A DNA stretch of 64,000 nucleotides from Luidia sarsii (Eukaryota; Echinodermata; Asteroidea; Paxillosida; Luidiidae), in the NCBI GenBank assembly GCA_949987565.1, contig OX465120.1:8012587-8076586 (forward strand). The letters are read 5' to 3'. Each line of letters opens with the position of its first letter. Position 1 is the stretch's first letter. The translations under genes and the position numbers were made by a program. Under the pieces are notes generated by a model. The model saw only the letters and a list, made by a program, of their open reading frames with translations, did not search any database and was not told the DNA's origin. Of the stretch, positions 34,836-49,100 are shown one piece after another.

Positions 34836-37800
34836 ACGTCATCAGTGAACGTCCTGGGGACGTAAAGTGGTGGTGTAAATATACGGAAAGTGAACGTCGA
34901 ATGGCAACGACCAGTGAACGTTGCTATCAGACGTTTATTATACGTTCACTGAACGTTCACTGCTAGCTGGGTAGTCAAACTGTTTTCCACACTCGTTCTG
35001 GGGGTGTATTTGCAGGTTTTTCAGGTTTTATGCTAATGAGAATTTCAATTTTCATGATCACAATTAATGTATGATGACATCACAGGATCATACACCAGAA
35101 ACCTAATTGGTTGTGTACAAATGTTTCTAAATATGTCTGGTTTTTACTGCAGACCTATAACTCAACCGTTGATTTATTGCCAAAATACATTTTGCAGTTT
35201 GAAAGTGTAACGATTTCGGCGATGCCCTCTGTGCAGTCTGGTCTAAAATCCGCGGACGGCTCCAGACGTGTGCCGGAAACCCCGTCTAGTTCTCGATGAG
35301 CGAGGATCACAGGGAGGACAGACGGATAGAGATAATGTCCACAAAAATGTTCTATTTCACCAGTGAACTCTGATTACGGAGGACTTTTATTCTTCAGTCT
35401 CAGATGCTGTACATTCTTGAGATAGGACGTCAATACAAATATAATGACTACGATTGTTGTTACTTGGTAGCGTGGGTAGCGTTCGAAGGCCTTACTGTGC
35501 ATTATTGTATGACTGATCCGAATAACTTTAATTAACTATACCGACAAGGTCGGGATTTCTCTTTCCGCTATAGCCTTATAGTGCAAGATACATGCACGGT
35601 ATGTCCACTGGAGCTGACAAGCGTGGGGCTAGAACGAACTAGTACACCATACACGCCTAGCATGAATCTTGGGGTCTTTAGGCCTTGTGGTCTTTGGGTC
35701 TTGCACGGTCGGTCCCCGGAGGAAAACAGACCCAGATAATAAGGGACCAGCTGCATTTATAGGCACAGAGTGGGAGCTCGGCGGAGCGCTCTGCGTAGAC
35801 GCGCTCTGCATATGGGTGTGCGCCCAATAGGACAGCCAATCATTGCGCAACACATCTACGGTAGCTTGTAACAACTCAACAGTGCGCATGTACCGGCTCA
35901 AAGCCGCACTATACTGTGTCTACTAGATCGTGAAACGTACAGCAATACGTTATCAAAGAACCCCTCTAGTATCTTTGACATCAACACTTCACAGCTAGTA
36001 TCGTGGGAACCCCCGTTTTCGACGGTACACGTTTTCGACGCTTAGCCTTCTAACTCACATCGCACGATGAAAACAACTCGATCCGTCTAACGATCTCAGA
36101 CTTCGTATCTTACAGTTGGTTTCCTGCTCTTGTCCGTCACCGAAAATGTGGAAAGTTAAGGCTTTTCTAGTAGGCCAAACTCGTGTGATTCAAAAAGCTG
36201 CTCTTTTGGGGTCTATTTTCCTAGGTACAAAATTGACAGTTGCTTCGAAGCTCCAGTTTTCTTTATTGTTGGTCCTAAAAAAAATCTGAGTGTACCATAA
36301 CAAACCCCAACATCCGTAGAAAAAAACCCACATATCACGCAACTTGAGGCAGTCCGTTCTGGGTAAAAAATAAAAGGGCACCTAGAGAAAGTACCAAGAA
36401 GGAGGAAATGTGTCTCTGGAGTGACATTGGGAAAGGTCATAACTGAAGAAGCAGTGAGAAAGAGGATTGTGGAGTTTTTCTAACGTCACAAAAGAAGACA
36501 TCAACCAGACCAATACGTTTTAAGCATAAATTATGAATGATTTGAGGAAAGTGTTAGAAGCAGTGTCGAAAAAACCCCCAAAGATGAACACAAAAAAAAC
36601 ATACAGGGAAGAATTTTACAGTGCCACACAGCATTTTGAGTTATTTTAAGAATTTATTTTGCGTTTGGCTGCACTGGGACACCTTACTAAACACCACCGA
36701 CGAAAATAGGTGACGGTGCTTACTGCGCGGTGCGCCGCGGACGTCAACAAAACCGGGTAATCTTACGGAAGTGACAGGCTTGATCAACCTTCTCTGTGAT
36801 TATTGTAATTGTCTGTGGTGTGGAGAAAGTGACTGAGACCTCTTTTAGTGTGATACTTTCGTCCACTTTGGTCAGTTTGAAGAAAAGTCCTTATATCGTC
36901 GAAAACCTGTTACCTGGAGGATACGACATGGGGTCAGTGTATCGCACTGCCGAAAGCACAGCTCAAAGAAATACAGCTCCAGGTTTAAATGAGTGATCAA
37001 TCGAACAAATATCTTAACATAAATTAAATCCAAGTGCTCAGTTAAGGTCAGTGGTTTACGGTAATTCAGAGGGGGCTATATCTTCAATTCAATTATGAAG
37101 TTATGAACATCGTTAAAGCATTGTAACTCCAAGACTAGTTATAAGCAGCCTGCATGGCGATTTTCGCCATTTTTTTAACTCTGGGTTCCTGACATGACCT
37201 TACAATAGCGCACACATTTGTATAAGAATATTTCTAAAGGTAGAAAAGATTACCGATTTCTGACTCCACTAAGAAAAAGAAGCTTGCCAATGTGTTTGTA
37301 TAACAATACATACTGTACTTCAGATCCCTAGATGAAAGTGTAGCCTGAAACTGAAAGTGAAAGGGCAGTACGACATGTGCGCGTTGTTTACTCCACTGCC
37401 GGTCCGCAAATTGACTCATGGTCTCATTTGACCTTGAAATGTCCTTTCTAATCCTCCCGTGGGTTATGATTATTGACACATAATTAATTATGTGTATTAA
37501 TTGGCAGAGGGGGTAAATTACTTCCTATGCCTTTTAAATTAATAAATACACCTCTCTGAACAGTTCCTATACCAGTAACACTAACAGGCAAGTACCCGCG
37601 CCTACTCCAGTACTATTTATACTAGACAACATGGTCATAAGGGCATATCCAGGCCGCGTGTGACTACAGCCATGCCAACACATACTAGCCAGCTGTTTTT
37701 TTATCACCCCAGGCAAGGACAGATTACCCTAGCCAGTGTAACTGCATGCAGTGTAAACTATGGCGTAAACAGACCCTTGGTCTGTGGATGTCCTTGCAGG

Positions 37801-39788
37801 CCAGGCCTGATTTATTTTCTTCTGGATCCTTTGTTTTTCTATATTTGGTGGTAATAATTATGGACACCCGTACCCCTGTTGACCGAGGGATTTATTAAAA
37901 GTATATCTAAGCAGGAAACAGTCCTATACACAGGGCTGGGTGTTTAGTTACATGCACATAATTAATAGAAACATTACTTTACCAGTGGGGATGGGGGGTT
38001 TACTAAAGGCAATTCTAAATCCAGCGGGGCATTCAACAATGTACTGTATGTAGGATAAAAAAAACAAAAAACAAAAAACAACAATTAAGTGGCCATGCAA
38101 CAAAAGCAGAAAATGAGCTTGACTGTGATATTTATTTGCAGAGACCCTTTAATAGACTGAATTTACTTATTTTGTGCTAATTTGAGTTTACTAAAACCAT
38201 ATACTTTGAGCAGCTGTCGAACTATAGGGAGAGGTTAATTATTATTCATAGACTGGAATATACTCCAATGTGGTTTTGCACTGCTCAACGTGATATAAAC
38301 ACAATGAAAAAAATGCAGGCAGCTGTTACCATAACAAGTTCTACGACCAGCAGTCAGCCAACAAAAAGGTGCCAACATCTGCCAGCCCTCTGCAGTTGGC
38401 GACTTTAAAACACACATTGCCACTATGCCTTCTTGCCTGGTTGTCATGGACTCTTTGGAATCGGCAACATGAACGAAAACAGCCAATGACTGACTCCCCT
38501 ACCTACATGTGCATCAGTTACAGCTACTTTCAGGCCAAGCCACATCACAGCTTGTCCTGGCGACATTCATGCTCCAAGCAATGGCATCATCCTCACGAGA
38601 TGCTCACAGCTGAACAACGTTCTCTCTACACGTTCCTACCACAGCGGGGACTGTGACAGACCAGTGGTTGATCTGCTGCATGGTCAGGTTGAAGACCAGG
38701 AAGACTTACACCAGCGAGCCACTAGGCAACCCAGAAAAAAAACTGCCCAAGGTGGGACCATCTCCACATCACCACAGACCACATTATAGGTACTAACAAT
38801 GAGATCATGGATTAAAACCATACCCCCTAACTGTTAGCCTAACTCTATCCTGCTGATCCCAACAGTATCCAACAAGCATGAAAGTGTGAAGCCTGCTGAT
38901 CGCAACAGTATCCAACAGTGGATACTGAACATAGGGTTCAGCAGGGTCCGGCGATGATGGTAATATTGCAGTAACTTTGCATACAATGCCAGCCCCAACA
39001 AAATCCAACTGTATTGTACAGTGTTGATCCAAACAAAAACTACACTCAAGTAACAGACAATTGTTAGGCCTTTTTGGGGGGACTTTTCTTTTCTGTTTTT
39101 TTTCTTGAGCCTTTTCTCTTGGGCCTTTTCTTTGGGGTCTTTCCCTTTAGGCACTTTGTTTTGGGACTTTTATAAAGGTTTTTTTTTCCATATCTTCATC
39201 GTGTGGCTGCCCCTGCCCCATTACATTAACACCAGACCATGCTGACTCCAACTATCCTCAACAGTTTTTTTAGTACTGTACAGGGCTGGAACCCAACAGA
39301 GGACAACAGGCCCCAAAATTCGTTGGCTTCAGGGTTACATGTATAATGCTCCAGCGTGCCCAGCATGTGCACGCTGCTGTGTCAATGCCACCTCCTAGCT
39401 TGTACATATTCACAGTATTGGGGATGGCGGGACACACAAGGACCACTACTACAGCCAACTCACAGTTGACAAGAGAGCAAGAAGCAGCCTTTAACTCTAC
39501 TTGAAGACCATCTGTAATAAGGACCTGAAAGCCATATGCATGGACTACTGTAGATGTGAATGACTTTGCCCTGCCCATAGCTTCGCCTGTAACTCCCCCT
39601 ACCACTTCAGCCACTATGGCAGTGATTGGCATTCACACATCTGCCTGTTCTCTCAGAGCAGGCACTGTTCCATCAACCAGACTTGACCTTCTCAAGGAAC
39701 TGACCATGATCATACGTGGTCGGAGGATGCCACACATGAGTCAAAATACACTTACAGATGGTATACAAAGTACTGATGGTATTGACTT
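34836..39788. other. Long interval without a supported gene
   Basis: About 5 kb with no conserved domain on either strand. It contains a T-rich low-complexity tract (39065-39175) and a short duplication of CAACAGTATCCAACA near 38865-38920. Open frames near 36190-36440, 38235-38660 and 39270-39630 are not recognisable. The stretch may hold the 3' untranslated region of the phosphodiesterase-like gene at its right edge. Confidence 0.35.
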
Positions 39789-40109
39789 TCATTGTTTTGA
39801 AAGAGTTTCTTTAAAACAGAAGCTTGCCTTCATCAGTAGATGGTCTGAAGGAAAGATAATATTAGGGCATGCGTACAATGCAGCAAGCACATCGCTGGGA
39901 ACCATTTCCAAGACTCCTTGGCAACTCAAGGATTTGGAACTAAACCAAAAATAGTCAAGTGCTTGTATCTGTTTCCCACTTGGTCTTGATAAATTAGATT
40001 CCCCACATTGATGACTGCTTTCAGTTTCTTCTCTTGTCTCCTTTACTTGATGTTCTATCCATCCTGATCCATCTGGGTCATGAAACTGGGAGAAAGGAAC
40101 CTCATCTCC
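39789..40109 (-). CDS. PDE12-like terminal exon
   Basis: The acceptor CATCTAAAAAG precedes GGAGATG, phase 0; 106 codons and a TGA stop (39791-39789). It holds an acidic, probably flexible stretch, then LDYFWFSSKSLSCQGVLEMV and IIFPSDHLLMKASF, whose Asp-His completes the active site. Confidence 0.75.
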   Translation of the reverse strand, partial: GDEVPFSQFHDPDGSGWIEHQVKETREETESSHQCGESNLSRPSGKQIQALDYFWFSSKSLSCQGVLEMVPSDVLAALYACPNIIFPSDHLLMKASFCFKETLSKQ

Positions 40110-43100
40110 CTTTTTAGATGAGAAAGAAACATTAAAGTAAAGATCATGAAGGGCAAATCATATCACTCTACAAATATTTCTTTCAAATTGGAATATGCCG
40201 AACTTGGCCATTTCATTGATGAAACATGCTTGTCACACATTTCAGGGTTAAGGAAAATCAGAATATGATAGAACAAGGAAATTATTGCAATCATCCCACA
40301 CTTCCTTTATATTTATGTTTATTCCTGACTTAATCTTTAATAAGTTAAAATTAAATAAAAATATTCCTGCTTTCAATAAATTTATTCAATGATGAAATGC
40401 TTCTATTTCTTTGCTTTCTAAAAAGAATTGTTCCTTCAAATTCAAATAGCAACTGAATCTAGGTTCAAACTTAATTTCAAGACTGGGTTGTATCTTAATT
40501 TAGCCAAGTAATAAATCTGCCTTTGAGAAAGGGCCTGCTACTGCTAGGATCTGAATGTCAGCCCTTCCACATTTGTTGAGATATTATTTTAACTGATACA
40601 AACACTCTTTTATTTGAATAAACTGGCCTTGAGGAACAAATGTCTCAAAAATCATATAGTCTGCCATCTACATTACTGGCGTACCCATCATTCATGATAC
40701 GGCTACTTACCATAAGTGTTTTGTATGCACTTTGAAAACTTTCAACTGGATGTTGGAAGCATGAAGATATAACATCAATAAGGGTAAAACACTGCAGCAA
40801 TAAAATGTATTTCAGTTTTGGGTAAGATTATGAGGGCAATGCTTATATTATTGAATATTACAAGGTGAATAGATGTAGCAATACATCATTAATAATTCCC
40901 CTTATTATATATACAGACATAACAGATGTAGTAATACATCATTAATAATTCCCCTTATTATCTGTACAGACATAACAAATACATTGCCATTAAGACTATC
41001 AACCCAGAGTGTATTAATGTAAGTGTGCTTCATCATGCAAGTTTGCTTTATGACACTGGATTCTTGATTCTAGACAGGTAACACAGAGCGCATTATGGAA
41101 CTCATGAGTATCTTTAATAGGTTAGGATGCTAAGTTGTGTCTTTGAGAAAGGTCCTGTTAGCATCGAAAAAAAAGTCAGACCCTCCTAATTAATGAGACC
41201 TTTATCAATCATTAACACTTAGATAATGAATTGACTTGAATTTAAAGGTTTGTTACCATCACTGGCAAATTTGCATGAATAAAAAAGATCTTTCATATAG
41301 GCAGTGTACATGTAGCTATAATGGTAAATTAACAAAAGTTGTGTAAACCATTATTTTCTTATCGGTACATGTTATGGGGAATAATCAAGGGTAAGTTTTT
41401 ACAAGGAGTCCTTCAATAACAATGACAGTGCTGTTGCCAACGAAGTGTGGGGTGTCATCATGTCGTATTTGAATTCCTAAAGAATTTTCTTTCATAACTT
41501 TCCATGTCTTATATCCATATATCTTGCAAATATACAAATACAATGAGCCCCACACCTTCCTTGGAATTAAGGATACCCCCATGTTCAATAACTAAAAGAA
41601 AAACGTGACAAAAGGCACATTATATTATTTTTGTCTGAGATTAATTAGCGAAGAGAAATTACCTTAGTTGGCTCGTCCTTTGGTGGAAGTGAAAACCTCT
41701 GAAGTGTTTGTATACTTTGGTCACTTAAGTAGCCATTTTGTAGAAGCTCATATGCAGGCATGTTTGGCTCTGTGTTGAAATCTCCGCATAAGATTAGAGC
41801 ACTATTGACATCATTTGCAAATTTCACCAAGGCATTCACTGCAAGAGCAACCTGAATAGATATTGGAATTACCAAACTTTACGTCAGCCACTTTGCTATG
41901 TTGTACAGTTATTTAAAGTGTAAACATGATAATTGCTTCTGTCATCATGTTTATCTTAAAAAGAAAGGATTTTTTTAAGAAACTAATGCACACTCGAGGT
42001 GCACGCATAAAACACAGTAGTGTCCCAATTACACCCGCATCACATCCAGGTACAGTAGGCACAGAGTTTCCTGTGTCTCTGCATGTACTAATGTACAAAT
42101 ACACGTACTTGTACACGCACTTGTGTACACGCACTTGTACATGCATGTACACGTAGATACTTGTACACGTATACATACTTGTACACGTATATGTACATGT
42201 ACATGTGTGTGAACGTGTTCTTTACTTGACTCCTATGCAGGTGTAGCAGGGGTGCCTGTATATGTACAGGCTACATGTACTTTGTTTTTGTTCTTTTGTT
42301 TTTAAAGGTCAACTGCAATGCATTTTGGAATTCGTTTTTATGATACTATGGTTTCAGTAAAATACATCTATGGATTTTTTCCCCGATTTTTAAACTATGG
42401 GAAAGAGTGTAAACAAATAATTTAAGTTTGTAAGGGGTAGCAGCCACGCCCCAGTGGAGGACGTCCTTGGTGACGTCAGCGGATGAAGACTCGGTCCATA
42501 CTCTTGTCGGGGAACTATTGTATTGTACGTTCGTATATACCAACAGTCAGTGCACGTTTTTCAAGAGAACCGATTTCGGGAGTAAATATCGACAAACCCG
42601 TTGACACGCCAGCCAGATTCGTTGTCGAAGATTGCAGCAGTGGAATAAACATATATTTTTTCCCTGACGATCCTAGAATAACCCGCATTTGGACGTCAAA
42701 AATCACGCTGACACGACCGAAATAATCCGACCCGTCAAATCGTGCAGTGCAGTGTCCATTTCGAAGCTTTTTTCACGGAGACCATCCGGGCTCATAAGTG
42801 AATGGTTTGGCAATGTGTTCCCGTCTGTGGCCATAGGAAAACTATTTTCAGAATTTCTATTCTTGTTATCGACTGAGAATTCATCGGATTCCGAAGAAAA
42901 AGCTTGGCGAAAGACGTCTCGGCCAACAAATTTTTCAAGGTTTTTTTCGCCGAGAAAAAGACCGGATCCGCGCTCGAAAAACGTGCTACTGAACACGTCA
43001 GGGAACCTCTCCGACTATGTAAGTGCATACGACCTTCGAAAAAAATGTATCTGCGTTCATCCGGTGACGTAAAGAACAGCGCCCTCAATAACTACAAGCA

Positions 43101-46100
43101 CAATTTTAATTAATTAAAAAAGGCTTTTAATGAGCCTGAAACACAAAAGTTATGTTTGATCTGGGATTATAATGTACCAATGAACATTTTTAATGCCAAA
43201 TGAGGATTTTCAAATTGTTGCACTTCAGTTGAACTTTAGGTTGCATCTATCCACTTTGTTTTGTTTTCTAAGTTACATGTACATGTACTTCGATGTTTTT
43301 TAGTTACTTAGTTTGCCCCTTCCCTTGACTGTTCCACCATTACAGATAAGATCAAGGATTATCTTTTTGGGAGGAATAGTGCACCCTGTGTTGGTGGCTT
43401 GGTGCCCCACACAGCAGCTTGGAAATGTAGACTTAATTAAGGTGTGATTGACTGATTAAGGCCTTTCAGTTTCAGTAGTACCATGGAGGAATAAGAAGAG
43501 ATGGTAGTACCATGTCCTGTACGGTACATGTGTAGGCCCTTCAGTTTGCAGACTGGCAGAGGAGGGTGAAGACCCATTTTGGAGATCTCAAGCTCTGCCC
43601 TGAAAGTTTGGTCTGCCGAGTGGCTCGGTAAGTGGAAAGTTATTTTTATAGAGGGTTTCTTTCCATTGTAAATGTCACTAGTGAAGTTCATTAATTGTCT
43701 TTAGATTCGGGTTTTTTGAGTGAAGATAAGAAAAGTTCTTTGTGTAAGTAAAGACCTTCCCCACTTGAAAGTTCAGGAGTATTTGGCCTTCTCCTGAGAG
43801 AGTTGTTTTCGAGATCATGGAGGAAGAGGTTATTGTTAGGTTGATTAAAGTTTATGTTTTTTAACATAAGTTTGTGTCATTCACCTTGAATTCGATACAG
43901 TAGACAACATAATCTTAATTGACATTTAAAGGTGCATGTATCTTCATTTTTGTAAGTTCGAGGTGTGGTTGTGTTTAAGTATAATTTTAGTTTCATATAT
44001 GGAGGGACTATGTATTTCTGAATTCTTTAGGGTTGAAATTTCTAGAGACCTGTGTTTGGGTTGATTTTTATATTTGCTGTTGATACTGTGTGAGTATTTC
44101 AGTTTGAGCCGCAGTTTTGCCCAATTCTCAGGGTGGGTGTCTCAGTGAAGTGAATAATGGGCTATTGTAAGATGCAGTGTGTGCCAGTGATGTTGTGTAC
44201 AGTGAGCCAGAAGTAGGTTGGCTGTAGAGTAAACTACCAGCTAGTGATGGCATGTCCAGGGAGCTGGCACATGGCTGGTCAGCTGGACTTATGCATGTAA
44301 TGGGTTTGGCTGATAAAGGTTGTGAATTTGCTTAATCTCTCCTCGAAGCCCAGATAAGAGTCTTGAGAGGTGATGTTTTTGGTTTCTCTTTGCTGTGTAC
44401 AGCAGAGGAATTCAAGTGTAAATTCATTGGGGGATTTTAAAAGTTAAAGAAGTTAATCTTGTTATTTTGATTGCATTTGTATTTACTATATTTTTCTTAT
44501 CATTGTTTTCAGTATTCACAGGTTACTTTAGTAGTTGTACCCTTTGAACTTCATCCCATTAATTGAGTGCTGTGTTGTATACCCCTTTTGTAGTTTTGAT
44601 ATAGAGACTTTGTGTTGTATTGGGTTATATTTTATGGTTTGGTCTATCTCTTGGTTTGGTCACTTTGTTGTTTAGGTTACATGTACGTGTACGGTGTAGG
44701 TCTGGATTTGGTCAATTGGTTTAAAAAGGTCTGAGTCTAAAGGCCTATTCACACTGTCCGAAATCTCGGGGTCGGAACCGGTGTAACGATCTCAGACGGG
44801 CTCCCGTGCTGAGTTCAGCCGTGACGTCACTGGCTCGCCTCAGCACGTTACAGCATGGAGGATCTCCCCCTTATTCCTCCATGGTTACAGCAACGTTCTC
44901 AGCTCCTCAGCGTGTTCAAATGAGTCAGTGAACCAAGCACGTAAGGCCAGGGCGGCCTTCAATTGAACGTTGTTTATGATTTTCCGCGAACAAACACAGT
45001 TTGCTTTTGATTGTATGAAGTCAATCGATACACCCTTATTACGGGGAATAACTGTGGCATTTCTTCCCCAATGTAAAACTGCAAGTTCTAGGCCTAGGTA
45101 CTAGGCTCCGTAATGAGCGAGTTGGTAAATAACTACGGGTCAACGAACGTGTCTGAAAGCGCTGCATTGCCAATGTCTGTATCGACTCAGCACGGCCTTC
45201 GAAATGTACTACCATGCACTGCTAGCTGCATACTAGCACTGCGCATGACGTTTGTATCTATATATGGTAAAGGTCTCATCTGAGCATGGGACCCGTATCA
45301 GACCGCTACACCGGTTCCGACCCCAAGATTTTTTTCAACCCTTTTCACACTACTAAAATTTCAACCCGGTTCCGAACCGGGTAGCATGCTCTAGCCGGAT
45401 CGAAACCAACCCTGGCAGGGACCAGGGTTGAAAATCTCGATCCGGATTGAAAATGCATTTTTTCAGCTTGAACCGGTTCGAAAACGATAGTGTGAACCGC
45501 CCCGGGTTGAGATCACTGCCACCGATCCGGGTTGTGTGGCGCGAAACTCCGTGAAAGAACGCGTCGTAGTGCGCGGTTCCCACAGACGAAAAGTTCATTG
45601 TACGTAGGGTTGTGCACAGAATGCAAAATGTTTCACAGCAGTCTGGATTCTGTTAATGCGCGCTGTGCTAACGGTCGCGCAAACTTTGACAGCTCTTTCT
45701 ATGGTTCGCATGCAACCCAAAACACGTGTTGTTGCGCAATCTATCTATCGTGCAACCAATGTAGTGCACAGAATGCGCAATGCGCAATGTTTCACAGCAG
45801 TCTGGATTCTATTTCATGCGCGCTGAGCTAACGGCCGTGCGGCGGCCGGCAGTCCGATCTGCCCAACTATCCCGTCGGCCGAAAGGCAAAAGGGCACGGC
45901 GGCACAGTGCGGGCACGGAAATTCGTTGCTGTGAAAATCATCCCAATTTGAGGGCACTGCAGCAATTACATAGGTGGTGCTATACAATGTTTCGTCGTTA
46001 TTTCATTTAGGGGAGTTGCTTCTTGCCTTGTTCGCGAATGCTTCGCGAAAGCCTTTCGTGAAACGCGGAAATTAGGGGGGCCTAGCAACATTTCTAACTC

Positions 46101-49100
46101 GCGCATGCTTCACGAAAATATTTTCGAGAAAGCGTGTGGAGTCTTCTTATTAATTTTTTGACTGGTACATCCGGCCGCTTATGCGCGTCGCAAGGCATTG
46201 TGGGAGCGAGAAAATCACCACAGCGCGCAGGCGCCGCACATGATCCGTGTTGAGAGTTCGTAGTGTGAATACGCACGGCTGTATCCGGATTGAAAGTTAC
46301 CCGGTTCACGCCGCGGCCGGTTTGTGTCATGAATAGTGTGAACGTTGAGTCTCTGTGAACCGGGTCGAAAACAGCCAAGGCTGAACCGGAGCGGAACCGG
46401 GTAGGTTTCAACCCGGTTCGAAGCGAAGATAGTGTGAAAAGGCCTTATGGTTCTTGGTCATTGGTTGGTTTGGTCATGGAACAGGTCAGTTGGATTTTGT
46501 TTTCATAGGATTTTTTAGGTTAAATTAAGTTAGTCGGGTCGTGTTTGGTTGAGTCATTTCATTTTTTTTTTTGGAAATTGTGTTTAAAAAAAAAGTTGAA
46601 TAGAGTAGCTAGTGATTTTATTTTTTCCATGAGCCGAAAGATAGCGTTGCAATTTATTTTTTTCAGATTACCCTGCGTTTTCTCCTTCTCCGATCGCTGG
46701 ATGATTTTTGCTTTTTATTTTGGCTGTTTGCTAGTTTTCCCCACATAGTGTAGGTTTTCCGGGTTACACAGGGATATAATCAGAAAACACTTTAAAACCC
46801 CTGATGTATGGAATTCCATCTCTGCCAAGTTACGCGGCGCATGTTTCGCATTTATACCCGGATCTCTCGAACACGCGCCGTTCACGGCGCATAGTCGCGT
46901 CGTGCGTCGTGCCGTCGCCCCTTTTTGCACTGTGTGTATAGGGCCGTTTCGGCGTCGCGTCGTCGCATCGTCGCATTTTGTTTTTCAGGGTCTCTAGCCG
47001 TTAACGCCGTCGACGGCGCATAGTCGCGACGTGCCCTCGCATAGTCGCGTCGTGCCGTCGCATCGTCGCATCGTCGCATTTTGATAAAGGTCTGTCTTTA
47101 TTTTCGCCGAGTGAGGGCGCACAAGTTTGTTACTTCAGGTTGTTGGAAAATTATCAAAAACATGAATAGGCGTACGTTTTCCAATTACACCTTGCTGGAT
47201 CCCTCTCTGCGCTGCCAAGAAGATAGCATCCTTTTGAATTGCACCAGCTACTGCCAGTACTGACCTAATATTTAATAATTAGGCCTACTTGCAGAACATT
47301 ATATTGCAATTCGAAAGAGTTGGGCGGTAGCTTCTACCCCCCACCCCATTTCTACCTCCATGTATAAACCACTACCAAAATTAAATACTAAATAATAAAG
47401 CCGCTTCATTTTTGTATACAATTAAGTGGTCACTCAGACTAAATGAAGATAGAAAGATACCACAAACTGTTGATTTACCAATGATTGAACACGGTTCACC
47501 CTACTTCAATTTCCTGATCTAAATTTAATCCTGCTCCCCTGTCTATAGTAATAGTATTGATTAACATAACACATTGCATTTTGATGAACACATAATTTCT
47601 GCATGACCTATAATTTCATATTATGGTAGTTAGACCTACCCAAAGAAAATAAGTTTTCACTTTTCAGGATTTTTTTATTGTTTAAATATCATTATTCCAT
47701 AATGCTTAAAACGTATGTGGGTTTAATAAAAAAAAACCATTTTTGTAAGAACATAAACATATTATGGGTAGGCCTACATTTAGAGCAAGTGATATAATAT
47801 TTCACTTTGACCTCGTGTTGAATGCTACAATTTCACTGCTTAAGTTATTCACTTAAATGAAATCGCCAGGGTGTGATGAGCCCATCTGCCATTATTTTGC
47901 AGCAGGTTACACCTATCCTGAAATCTGTGGCATTTTGATGATTCGGCATGGTGTTCGTTGCAGGTATTTTATTGAGAAAATGTTTGAAAAACAGTCCTTT
48001 TCCAAAACATAAGACCGTCCAGTAAATGTAATTGATAATAGACAGTGTTTGACCCATTCCTTCCTGCCAACATGCAATGGATCATTTTTTTCTGCATCTC
48101 TCAAAAAAGGACACTAAAAACATAGTGAAACATGGTGAATATTGACTTGAAGAAATGGTTCCTCAAAATTGGAACAGGTGTATAAGCCCCTGTGAGAGTG
48201 ATACGTTGCTGCTTCTCATGACATCAGTACAAGGGAAAAGTAGGCTAGTCAGCTTCATGATGTGAAACAAATGCGACGATGCGACGATGCGACTATGCGA
48301 CGATGCGAAGATGCGACTATGCGACGATGCGACGATGCGACGGCACGACGCGACTATGCGATGGCACGACGCGACTATGCGCCGTCGACGGCGTAAACGG
48401 CTAGAGACCCTGAAAAACAAAATACGACGATGCGACGCAACTATGCGACGGCACGACGCGACTATGCGCCGTGGACGGCGCATGTTTGGGAGATCCGGGT
48501 ATAAATGCGAAACATGCGCCGCGTAACTTGGCAGAGATGGAATTCCATACTGATGGTACCCTTGCGCACACTGTCTATAGGATACCCACCCACACTGACC
48601 ACTACCTCCACCAGCGATCCTTCCATCACCCCGGCATCAAGGTTTCAGTGAACTGCACACTGGTTAGACGGGCCTTTGAGGTAAGTGATGCAGCCTTCTT
48701 ATAGTCAGAACTGCAACACATCAAGTCCGCCCTACAGATGAATGGATACAAACCTAGCTATCCATACCATTAAGCTATCCATACCATTAAGCTATCCACA
48801 CCACCCCTCAACCAAGGGGTCTCCTCTACCCAAAATCCTACGCCCACCCCCAGTCAACCTTTCGTACATAGGCCCGGGGAGACTGGCAGGAACCTAACAA
48901 CCCGACTGAAGGAGCACCGAGCACACGGCCTACAGGGTGATCATGACTTTGACAAATCATCCATCGTCAAACACTCCCACTCTGAGGACCACCCAGTCAA
49001 CTGGCAGGCAGCGGAAATCATCGTCCCCATACAACAGTGGCATTCCAGATAGATCAGAGAGGCAATCGAAATCTGCAAGCACGACACCATACTCCAAGAA

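Noticed and set aside
38235..39954. Several 75-130-codon open frames, including the plus-strand frame over 39556-39954
   Set aside because: The last is the antisense shadow of the terminal PDE12-like exon. The others show no conserved motif.
41385..41588. Minus-strand open frame after exon 5 as an additional PDE12-like exon
   Set aside because: It has an acceptor-like TTTTAG but ends in a stop with no donor, and its sequence does not fit the family. Exon 5 joins exon 6 in phase without it.
42689..43088. Overlapping 98-127-codon frames on both strands
   Set aside because: Neither strand shows a domain. The block is GC-richer than its surroundings, which lengthens chance frames.
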